Source: Linanthus parryae
Taxonomy: Eukaryota; Streptophyta; Magnoliopsida; Ericales; Polemoniaceae
Length of the DNA stretch: 64,000 nt
Direction: 5' to 3'
NCBI GenBank assembly: GCA_023055425.1
Contig: JALGPY010000001.1
Span: forward strand, 144,857,368-144,921,367
Shown: piece by piece, positions 42,603-52,554 of the stretch
How the letters are laid out: every line of letters begins with the position of its first letter
How positions within the stretch are numbered: the stretch's first letter is position 1
Notes under the pieces: model-generated
Told to the model about the DNA's origin: nothing
Database searches by the model: none
What the model saw: only the letters and a program-made list of their open reading frames with translations
Translations under genes and position numbers: made by a program

Positions 42603-44552
42603 TGGAGTTGGCCCTCGTGCTAGGATTGTTGAGTCCTCGTGTGATCGTTGAGGACAACGATGCATCCTAGTGTGGGGGTGGTTGATACCTTTTTACTAGT
42701 CAGTCTTGAGTCGTTGCATCACCCGTATCAGCATGTAGTTAGAGATTTTTAGTTATGTCCTTATTTTTCTTTTTATTATTCATATTTTTGCGTGCACGTT
42801 TTGGTATTATTGAGTCATCCCACCACTATCGAGTCATTAGTCGAGTTGGCCGTGCATGTAGTATAGGTATATAATAAAAAAATGAAAAAAAAATGAAAAA
42901 ACCAAAAAAAAATTTAAAAATTTGAGAAAGGGCAATCGAAAGAAGCTGAAAGTTCGGTAAAATCGAGAAGTGTGAGACTTTTAGGCATAGGGCGTGAATT
43001 GCGATCGAGAGTGACAATGAGTTTCCCTTAGTAAGTATAGAGAAACTTTCTTTACGGGAATGCGTGCCTATTTTACACACGGACTTAATTTTCAAATCTA
43101 AAGTGTGTGCCTAGTTTTCTTACAAGAGTTGAGCTAGGTGTGAGCTAAACAAGCCGAACGTTCTTGTGTACGTCTTAGGTAGTCGCCAACCCGCCTCGTA
43201 GTGGCACACAGAACAGCTGTGCGAGGTGTGTATTAGAGCACTCACTGCTTATAGAACTTACCTTGTAGGACCACTAGTAACCCTGATTTGAACCTTGGAT
43301 TCTTTGATAACCTGTGGAATTAGGGTGATGATTCTTGGCCTTCATCATTGATTGGTTAGAATCACCGCTTTAGTGCGTCACGAGGGTGTTGTATTTGAGG
43401 GGGTTCGATGAGGGAGTACTTCATGCTATACTTGTGTGAGTCTTACATATCGCATGCACTTCATTTGTGATCTTCGAGGGGAATGCGAGGGTGAGTGAGA
43501 GTAGGCTTGCGCACTTCGGTGTGGCGGTGTTCCATGACATTACAACATGGACACGAGTGGGGAGAGCCGTGAGTGTGTACCATCTAATACACACAAAACT
43601 TGGGTTGGGGAAATTTAATAGGTGGATCGTGCTAGGTACCGGATCTTACTCATCATGGTGTAGGAGGTTTGGTTGGATTAGGCACGAGGCATATATGTGA
43701 TTGGCTACTTGAGAGGGGACAGGATTACATTCGAGTATGGGGGTGTCGACTTTTGACTTCGGACATCGAGATTGAGCTTGCGACGACTCCATCCCCACAC
43801 GTGCTTTATTGTGATAGCGGCTTCGTTGGTTACACCGAGGATTTCATCGAGTTAGAGGGAGAGACATTTACTTGCGATTCATATGTGTTTATTTGGCTAT
43901 TTATCTCCCCCTATTATCATTTTTAGCTTGACACTTGGACGACCACTCGAGACGTATATTGAGGAAATTGTGCAGGAATTTGAGAGATTCAAAAAAAAAA
44001 ATCAGAAAAAAAAAACAGAAAGAAAAAAAAAATAAGAGAGAAAAAAAAAAGGAGAGATAAATAAAGGAAGAATGAGAAGCTTTGTGGAAGAACGAGTGGA
44101 GAAGCGACTAGTTCACGAACGGGAAATTTTGGCTTATACATTATTCATGACAATAGCCGCGGGGATCGTAATTGTACCAGGGTGTGAGGGGATCGAGGGC
44201 CGGAGATGGTGAGTTTCGGGCTTGGTTTCTATCATTGTTGTGAGGGTGTGTGAGATGTGGTAATTGTGAGAATGTGACGCCTTAGGACTCGAGTTTGATT
44301 ATTATCCTATTTGTCCCTAAAGCCTCATCATTCTAAACCCGTTAGCGGATTAGGAGCTCGGACCTTGAACGTGGCTTAGCCTAGCGTAGCCTCTTATTTT
44401 TTGGCACACATGAAAAGGTATTGCGTTCTTGTACTTAGTAAAGCTAGGTTCTCTATACTAGCTAGGGAGGATTCGTGTTGTCGAATTTGATTTCAACTCA
44501 TTCCTTGTGTCTAGATTTCTCATCGCTTCATGTGAATCTTTTTAAGCTAATG

Positions 44553-44570
44553 GAGATTGCCCAATCTCGC
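44553..44570 (+). other. Conserved 3' hairpin, element A
   Basis: GAGATTGCCCAATCTC is a perfect 7-bp inverted repeat around CC, followed by GCAAAAG, 349 bp before the 3' LTR. Confidence 0.75.
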
Positions 44571-44865
44571 AAAAGAAAAGAAAAAATTTGTTAGTTCAAT
44601 ACTTGCATTGTTAATATTGCATTTGCATATAGGTGCATTGTGTATAATCGAGTCGTGTCGACTAGTAAAGAGGATGGTTTGTGAATTGTTCTACTCGGAT
44701 TAGTATGCAAGTGGTAATGGTTTTGTATGCAATGTGAGGTGAAAGTATGCAATTGGCGTAGGGAATTTATGCAATGAGTAATTTGGTTGGTATGCAAAGT
44801 TGGATGGATTGCGGGAAAGCGAGAGAAGTGTTTACTTGAGAGAATATGGAATTGACTTGGGAGAT

Positions 44866-44901
44866 TTGCTCGGGACGAGCAAAAGGTAGTGTGGGGGTAG
44901 T
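44866..44901 (+). promoter_or_regulatory. Pre-PPT hairpin and polypurine tract, element A
   Basis: TTGCTCGGGACGAGCAA (7-bp stem, GGA loop), then AAGGTAGTGTGGGGGTAGT directly against the LTR start. Confidence 0.87.
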
Positions 44902-46489
44902 TGATAACTCCGTTTTCGGAGTTATTTTATGCCTTCTATTTCTACGTTTTGCGTGCTCAACATGGAGAATTCGTCGTATTTTGAGTAAATTGAGCTTAAA
45001 TGTGATAATGTGAGTTCATATGCTTTACTTATTAAATCCGGGCGTTTCTTTAGTTATTTGAGCTTTTATTGTGATATGATCGCGGGTTGTGTTTTCGTGT
45101 TGTGATTCGCAGGAAAACAGGGCTTGGAGGATCATGCGGGAGATGGAAACGAACTTCGGAAGCAAGGAACTCAAAGGAAAGTCAAAGGAAGAAGGAAGAA
45201 AGGAGAAAGTCAAAGGAACTCAAAGGAAAGTCAAAGGAAGAAGGAAGAAAGGAGAAAGTCAAAGGAAGGAAAGAAAAGTCAAAGAAAAGAAAGCTGGAAA
45301 AGAGGGTCTTCGTACGAAGACATTTGTCTTCGTACGAAGACAATGTACTTAGCCAAAATTTGGAGTCTGCAGAATGTCTTCCTAAACAAGCTCTCAGTAT
45401 CTACATAAGAAGACCTTCGTACGAAGACAATTTGTCTTCGTACGAAGACAATTTGTCTTCGTACGAAGACTCTTCGTGCGAAGACAAATGTCTTCGTACA
45501 AAGACTTCGCTGAATTTCAGAATTTTTGCCGGGGCTTTTTCGTAGTTTATCCAAATTTTGTAATAGGATTATGGAAACATATTTAAGCATTCTAGGTCGA
45601 CTTTTTCAGTAGTTTTGGACGTTATGAACATCTTTTGGAGATCAAGAAGCTATTGGGAGAGCTTAGGAGCTTTGGATCATCCGTTTGGATTCTCAACTCT
45701 TCTCTTTTCTTGATTTTTATGTTTAAACTCATAAGACTTGTCGTTTTGAGTATGATTATGAGTAGCTAAACGTTATTTGCTGGGAATTCTCGTTTGGTGT
45801 AGCTAGGGTTTGATCTAAATATCATGTTTTGATGATTGTGATTCATGTTTTAGCTTAATCTCACGTGTTTCTTCATTATTATGGATTATTTACGTTGGTA
45901 ATCATATTATCTTTGCGAGTAGCTAACGTAGAGATAAACTTAATTAGTTTTCACGCGGTAACTCCGTGAGAATTAGTCGGTAAATTGAATAATCCACCTA
46001 GTCGAATCAATGTTTGGTAACTCGACATCGTTAACTAGGATCGTTAAAGTAGAATTATGGTTTTAATGCATGCTTAAAGCTAGAATAGACTTGGTAACTC
46101 GGTTTGTTTTGGTTTAAAGTATAGTAAACTTACTTGGTAACTCGGTACGTTTAATATTGCTTGATTGATAGTGAAAGACACGTGGTTGTTTTACAAGTCA
46201 AAACCTAAATTTAGCTCAACCTAGTGAACCTAGAGAATTCCCGGTATTTTTCCATTATATTACAAAAACCCTAAAATTTCATTCTTTATTATCGTGAACT
46301 ACTTCACTTGGTTAATCGAGAATATTTCACTTTTACTTTCGTAGAATTAGATCAAAACACAACTTGCGACGTACCCACATAAGGTTTAGAATAATAATTA
46401 ATTTAAACAAAGTCCCTTGGGTTCGACAACCAGGATTTCCGGTTTATTACTACACACGACAGCTGTACACTTGCAGTTGGAGCGTGTCA
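44902..46489 (+). repeat. 3' LTR of element A
   Basis: 1588 bp. It is longer than the 5' LTR mainly because of a roughly 48-bp duplication in the purine-rich AGTCAA block (45160-45290) and one extra palindrome unit. Ends GGAGCGTGTCA at the GTGAT duplication. Confidence 0.93.
45306..45505. repeat. Palindrome array, element A 3' LTR
   Basis: Seven units of the GTCTTCGTACGAAGAC family. The extra unit relative to the 5' LTR is a repeat of AATTTGTCTTCGTACGAAGA. The last unit carries a point change (TACA for TACG). Confidence 0.92.
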
Positions 46490-46494
46490 GTGAT

Positions 46495-46998
46495 ACCAAC
46501 GATGCTTCAGATCTACGCGTTGCCGTCGCTATTCTGGGGAGGGGGTTCAGTCCAGAGAGCAATTAGAGAGAAAAAGGTCGAGTACATAGTGTGTATGCGA
46601 AAATCTCTTCCTGCGGCTCCTTCTTCCAAGCCGAGCGAGCCGATGGTCGGATTAGGCTCTATTTGGTGAAGAATGCTGAGAGGATTGAAATGGCGGAAGA
46701 ACAGATTGAGCCAATGGTGGTGGTGGGTTGAAGGCAGAAGGAAAGGAAGAGGCAGGGAGATAGAGAGAGAGAGGTGGGGAAGGAAGAGATAAGGTTGTTA
46801 GGGTTAGGAATGACGAGGAGAAGGAAATGAGGGGCTTTATACTGATGTCATTTCGTCAATTGTCAGGGGTATTTTTGTCTTTTCACTCCTTCGTTAGTGT
46901 AGTGTTAGCTTTTAACTCTAGCAGGGTTATTTTCCCCATAAATCAGGGGGCAAAATGTATTTTCACTATAAATGGAGGGTGGTTTTTGTCTTTTACCC
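46495..46998. other. Right arm of the Mutator-like element
   Basis: Resumes with the 32-bp repeat. About 46510-46830 follows, GC-richer gene-like sequence (GAAATGGCGGAAGAACAGA, GGTGGTGGGTTGAAGG) without a usable frame, then the right TIR. It may be part of the captured gene, reading toward the 5' side of 16985-17260. Confidence 0.5.
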
Positions 46999-47189
46999 AA
47001 ATTATAAAGTATAACATTATTATAATTTATTTTTTCATAAAAGAATTAAAAGAATGAAACAAAAATTCATTCTACAAAAATCCCTGACAAGTTGAAGAAG
47101 AATAAAAAGAAGAAGCATATCTAGAGAGAGAGAGAGAGAGGGAGCGAAAATGGAGGGAGAGGTTGAGAAATATGAATTGCATTGGTTAA

Positions 47190-48177
47190 GGGTGAGTTTG
47201 GTAGAATGGTTTTTGGTGGAAAAACTGGTTTTTAGATTGTGGTGGATTTTTTTTGGTTTTTTTAGAGGTTTTGTTTAAACCAGTGTGTTTGGTGATGGTT
47301 TGTAATCTAGATTAAAAACTGGATAAATGTGTTTGGTAGTAGTTTTTAAACTAGAATCAGTAAATTAGATGACAAATATACCCTCCACTTGTATTTTCTT
47401 TATAGATTCACGAAGAACAAATTCAAATAAAAAAGTTAACGATTCATGAGTGTCAACGATTTCATGAAAGTTACAAATTGAAGAAAAAACTAACAGTATT
47501 GTAACATCTAAAAATTAAAATTTGCATGCCTTTTTAGAAGGAAGCTTTCATTAATAAAGGCAATATCCAAACAGGGCTATCACAGCTCAAATACAAACCC
47601 AGTTATAGATCTAAACACATCTAGCACAATTGCACAATAGTGAGCAGAAGTATTAACACTTCTGGAAATAAAAACAAAAGAACATGATGAAAAACTACCA
47701 GATAACAACTTGCAATCTCCAGAATGGGAGCAATACTTGAAGCACAATAAATTATTTTGGAGCTAATAGCTACAATTGAAGCACAAGAAATGGCTTTTGC
47801 ATAGTGTAAAGCCAAATGATGGATTCAACAAAAAATTAACGATTTTATGACATTTAGATCACCTCAAAATTCAAGACTTGTTGTTTCATGAAATAGAAGT
47901 ATGAGCATAAATTGCGATGAGAAATTATTACGTAAATAAGAGAATGAGCTTGGATAAATTTGGAAATATAAAAAAGTGTGACAGGCGATATAGGGTGAGT
48001 TGTAAATAGAAAAATACTGAAAAAAAATCCACCAAAACATGGTTTTTTTTTCCATGCCAAAAGTTCAAAAAAACTAGTTAAAAAACTGGTTTTTAAACCA
48101 AGCAAAACAAACACTTTAAATAAACTATTTGGTGGAAAAATCAAAAATCAAAAGAAACTACTTTACCAAATGGACCC
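47190..48177. mobile_element. PIF/Harbinger-like non-autonomous element
   Basis: Termini GGGTGAGTTTGGTA (left) and TACCAAATGGACCC (right; reverse GGGTCCATTTGGTA) are flanked by TAA (47187-47189 and 48178-48180). Subterminal regions mirror each other in ACTGGTTTTTA- and AAACTA-type words. The interior is AT-rich with no transposase. Confidence 0.85.
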
Positions 48178-48180
48178 TAA

Positions 48181-48526
48181 ATATGTGATTTCGTAAACCT
48201 CTAAGGGTGAGAGTGAAAAGGGAAATATAATTTATTTGGGTAATTGACACTCAACCTACATGCAAAATGTACTTTGAGACATTAAACTCTCCACACTTTC
48301 AATTTCCACTACAACTCCATGCAATATATATCTACGGAGCACTTATCCTCAAATTAATAACGGTGATTAAATTTCTAACATAAATTCATCACATGCTAGC
48401 TCTATAGATGAAGATAAAACAATTTCAAAGACCATCACGTGATTAGCATGTGGTCAATTTATATTAGGGCACGTTTGGTGTCGGAATTAAAAATTGGGGG
48501 TACAGAGGGCCCTACAGTATTATTTA
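48181..48526. other. Intergenic
   Basis: About 350 bp between the Harbinger-like element and element D. No gene recognised. Confidence 0.5.
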
Positions 48527-49959
48527 TGTTGGAATAGATGCCCTAGAGGCAATCTAGTTTAGTATGAATTTGTTTGTGGCTAGAAAATTCATTTTATTAT
48601 TTAGTGGATATTTAATATAATGAAGTCCTTAGATTAACAATTGTGTTGTTTATCTTAAATATCCCTAGTCTAGTATATTGATTAATGGGACAATCATCTA
48701 TAGACTAGTACGGGGTTGGATTGATATGGAGATATCATGATCCAACACATAGGTGTGCATTAAGGGTAATGACGCACTGGATTGACCCATCTCCGAGAAG
48801 GCTACATACACGTTATGATAAGTCACAAGTTCTTCCCGTGGTGCAATGGTATTGTCATCCTTAGACTTGAAGTCGCTAGATATTCTAGTTGTGGATTGTT
48901 GTGATTTTGGTAGCGTTTAACGCTACACCGTAACTGGGTAGTTATAAAGGCGTGTACCGGATACAATAAGAAGCAAGCTTAGAGATCGTAGTGGACGTAG
49001 ATAGAATTTATCCCTCCCACATAACGGGAGCAAATATCCTAGGCCACTCGAGGGATAGTGCTTATAGAATGTGTGGCCAGACTCAAATAAATCAATATGG
49101 GATATTGATGTTATTTGCACGAATAAAGCTATTCCCATGGATCGAGAAACTATGGATTGAATATACGAGTGTGACTTGTATGTCTCGTGTCCCAGTCGGA
49201 TATAGAGACAAATGGATGAGACAATTACTTGTACAAGGTTTGTCAAAGATGACTATTCTATTAGTTGGCTAGAATGGATGTTTTGCTGGAAACCGCTCCA
49301 TATTAGCAAATTGTTGCTACCAACTAGATAGAACCTATGGGGTCACACTCTATATAGAGTTGAACTAGATTTGGGAATTAATTAATTGGATTAATTAATT
49401 ATAAGGATCACTTTGCAACACCTTGCAAACTTAGTGGGACTAATTTGCAAGGAAGGGACTAAATTGAATTTTAGTAGGACAAGAATAGGTTCTTTAGGTA
49501 GTTGGCAAGGATTTGTTGGACTATATAAAGGACACTCCTTCCTTCCTTCCCACACTTATGACCTTATTGATCATAACTTGAGTGGGAGAGAACAAAAAGT
49601 AGAGAGCAAGCAAGCAAAGAGGAGCCCGTCGCCCCCCTTTGTCGCCGCCCGTCCCCGTCGGCCCACAAGGAGGCCCTGACCTCCTTGTTCCGTCTCGTTT
49701 TGCGTGATTCTTCTTCCTCTTCCTCATTTCGAGCTAGCACCAAGGATTGGAAGATCTAGGATTCAACTCTAGGCGTGGATCAACTATAGAGAACGTGACA
49801 CAATTCGCGTCTCAAGTCATCAAAGGAGAAACCCTAGGGTGTGTTATTGATTTCTTCCCTTACCATCGTTATGTCTCTTGACTTGTGATCGTTGGAGGGT
49901 ATTGCATGGATTATGTTTGTTTGTGTTTCCGTTGCGCATCCATGAATCAAAACCCTACA
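48527..49959 (+). repeat. 5' LTR of element D
   Basis: 1433 bp from TGTTGGAATAGATGCCCTAG to AAAACCCTACA. The TATA box CTATATAAAG lies at 49521. TGGTATCAGAGC follows at once. Confidence 0.92.
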
Positions 49960-49960
49960 G

Positions 49961-49972
49961 TGGTATCAGAGC
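49961..49972 (+). promoter_or_regulatory. Primer binding site of element D (tRNA-iMet)
   Basis: TGGTATCAGAGC, the standard plant copia primer site complementary to the 3' end of initiator tRNA-Met, 1 nt after the LTR. Confidence 0.95.
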
Positions 49973-51657
49973 CACATGTCGTAGAGCATAAACGTAGTTT
50001 ATGTGTTACGTTTTGATAGTTTTACACCTTAAATTTATTGTTTATTGCGTAAAACAAGACAAATCAAGCATATGATGCAATTTGTCAATAATCAGTCATA
50101 ACAAGACATAGTTTTTGCATTGGATGCATGAATTAGTGAGTTTGAGAAATGTTAGGATCTTAGATCTAGGGTTTGGGCATTCTTTGGGAAAAAGGAGTTC
50201 TTCCCATACAAGGAAACAACCAAACTTGGGCACCAAGCAAGGGAGTTGTTTTGGAAGCAACTCCCAAAGGAGGTTCGCACCCCCCCCCCCTTGGGACCGC
50301 CCCTTCTTGCTTGCCGCCCAATCAAGGCTCGGCCTAGGGGACGGGGCAGCCCTAGCCTGTGGCCTAGCCGCCTGGGCTAGGGGCCGGCCGGCCCAAGACC
50401 TTTGCGGTTTTCTTTTTGGGCCCGGGCAATTTGATTGTTGGGCCCCATGGACCGTTTTAACCATAGAATATTCTAAAATCAATTAAATTGACCAAGCGCG
50501 TTAAAATTGGATTTTAACTGTTTATGTGCAAGTCGCATGGTGATTGGATATGGCCTTAGGATGTGGTTTGTTGTGGATGTTTAATTTTTGTGGTTTGGTT
50601 TACGGCCTGCGAGCTGATCAATTAATTGTAATAATTAATTAGAATTTTATGGCATGCGAGCCATTTTTTTCTCAACTTGTGGGATTTATTTTATTTAGTA
50701 TAGTTGTTAGCTAGTGCTAGATAGAGTAGATTGTTAGCCAAGATTGAAGAAAAGAAGCCCAAAGCCAAAAGAAGCCACAAAAGATGGAGCATGGAGCATG
50801 GAGCATGGAGCATTCCACATGACTATGAAGGATGGACCAAAAGATGAAGACGCATGGAGATGTGTTTGCTTTTAGGGTTCATAGATAATTCCATTGGCTT
50901 GGAATTATCTTAGTCTAGAAAAAGGCCATATTCACATCACGTTTTATTTTGTTTTGTGGTTGTTTATTTTATTGTCTTATTATTTTGTGTTGGTGTATGA
51001 ATGATGCATGCAATTAGGATAATAAGATAATTAGACAAACCGGATCTATTATTTGGAGTTGTGTCCAAACTCAAGTAGATAGATTAGTTGATATTGATCA
51101 ACAAAACAATTAAAATTGAATTTAAAATCCCTCAAAATACAAATATTGTGTTCTTGCCTTCTCGTTATTTAAAGACTCATTATCATCATGATTTATCAAG
51201 TTCGTGCGTTCCAAAGCATGGCGACTTGGTTCATAATGATGGAATGCGATGGCACAAGCTAGTAATGTGCAATTGTTTAAATAAGAGGTTGAACACAACT
51301 AGGCTATTAATATGATTAAGAAACCTAGAGGCAATCAATTGGGATTATCCATATGGATGGATAAATAATGAGTTATTTTCCCAATTGAACCAAGAGTTGC
51401 ATAAGAGATGCAATTGGAATTGTTCCTACCTAAAGTAGTCAAATTATGGGTAACTTGCCAAAGCAAGCTCATAAGGATATGAAACATGGATCTTGGCCCA
51501 CTAGAAAATATAAGGATATTTTCCGCATTAATATCTTGAGGGTTATTAATCCGTAGAAAAATACTGGGAGCTATATTTGATAAACTAGCCATTATTGAAT
51601 ATAGTCAAAAATTCAAAAATACTAAAACTTGCGTATTTTCCTTTTGTAGAATTCCAA
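49973..51657 (+). other. Element D leader
   Basis: 1.7 kb of untranslated leader without a conserved frame. It includes a C-run (50280-50289) and a 7-bp tandem repeat (ATGGAGC, four copies, 50784-50811). Confidence 0.7.
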
Positions 51658-52554
51658 ATGGCAAACAGCTCATCGAGTTCACAACATTCCCTATGATCTG
51701 TCCTGGAGAAGGACAATCTCTCTGGAACCAACTTCCTTGATTGGTACAGAAACTTGAGAATCTTTCTCAAGCAAGAGAAGAAACTGTACGCAATAGAGGA
51801 GAATGTTCTAGCAGGTCCAGAGAACCAAACACCTGCAGCCGTAAAGGCGTATCAAAAGCGTGTTGATGACGCTAACGATGCGGCCTGCCTGATGCTATGC
51901 CCCATGACTTCTGAGCTTCAGAAGCAACACGAAAACATGAATCCTGTCGATATGATCGAGCATCTGAAGCAGCTCTTCCAAGAGAAGGCAAGGGTTGAGA
52001 GGTATGAGGTGTCTAAGGCATTGTTCAAGTGTCATCTGGCAGAGGGGAACCCGGTGGGAACCCATGTACTCCGTATGATCGGGTACCTGGAGAATCTCGC
52101 CCGACTGGGGTTCCCAGTCGGCCAAGAGTTGGCAACCGATCTCGTGTTGCAATCGTTGCCTGAGAGTTATGGACAGTTCATCATGAACTATAACATGAAC
52201 GAGATCGTGAAACCACTGCCTGATTTTCTCAATATGTTGAGGACAGCTGAACAAAGCATCAACAAGGGTAAGGGCAAGGCCATTATGATGGTGCAGAAAG
52301 GAAAGGGCAAAAGGTTTGCTTCATCCTCCAAGGGCAAAGGCAAGTCAGCTGCCAAGTCCAAGGAACCTGCCCTTAAGCCTGTTGGTGGCATTGCCAAAGG
52401 TGTGACTAAAGGTGAGTGTCACTACTGCAGTAAGCCTGGACACTGGAGGAGGAACTGCCCAAAATATCTGGAGGACAAGAGGCTTGGAATAGTGATTCCA
52501 CCACCACCAGGTATTTTTGTTGTAGATGTCAATTTAACTGTCTCTACATCATGA
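51658..52554 (+). pseudogene. gag: Element D gag
   Basis: The ATG at 51658 is followed after 12 codons by TGA (51694-51696). The frame then stays open: SGTNFLDWYRNLRIFLKQ, WYxNLR typical of copia gag (UBN2 family), DMIEHLKQLFQEKARVERYE and a basic linker. The zinc knuckle is CHYCSKPGHWRRNC (about 52417-52458). It ends at another TGA (52552) in a position where copia proteins normally continue into protease. Confidence 0.93.

Larger units (their letters stand above)
42603..44901 (+). other. Element A 3' non-coding module
   Basis: 2.3 kb with no conserved frame. In order: a PPT-like tract (42668-42690), GAGAAAGGGCAATCGA (42924), TAGGTAGTCGCCAACCCGCC (43175), an A/G-rich tract (43988-44080), the GAGATTGCCCAATCTC hairpin (44553), a pre-PPT hairpin (44866) and the PPT. 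The same order is seen in B and C. Confidence 0.8.
17395..46489 (+). mobile_element. Element A: Athila/Tat-type Ty3-gypsy retrotransposon
   Basis: LTRs at 17395-18911 and 44902-46489, TSD GTGAT at 17390-17394 and 46490-46494. The order is gag, protease, RT, RNase H, integrase, then ORF3, the plan of Athila/Tat elements. The PBS is for tRNA-Asp. Without its inserts (element B and a solo LTR) it is about 14.1 kb. The sister LTRs differ at about 19 positions by eye plus a few indels. Pol is broken by two frameshifts in the protease region, one in RT and a stop in RNase H, so A is not autonomous now. Confidence 0.95.
16270..46998. mobile_element. Mutator-like element, split by element A
   Basis: The left terminus (GGGTAAAAGACAAAAATCAC) matches the reverse complement of the right terminus (GGGTAAAAGACAAAAACCAC). 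Similarity continues for about 75 bp. The perfect 9-bp duplication AAATTATAA lies at 16261-16269 and 46999-47007, the Mutator hallmark. Without the inserted 29-kb LTR element it is about 1.6 kb (16270-17394 plus 46490-46998). It has no transposase but carries a captured coding fragment (16985-17260), so it fits a Pack-MULE. Confidence 0.9.

Noticed and set aside
45087..45590. Open frames through the element A LTR (VFVRRQIVFVRR-type and Lys/Glu-rich peptides)
   Set aside because: Repeat-derived frames from the AGTCAA block and palindromes in promoter DNA; no conserved start or domain.
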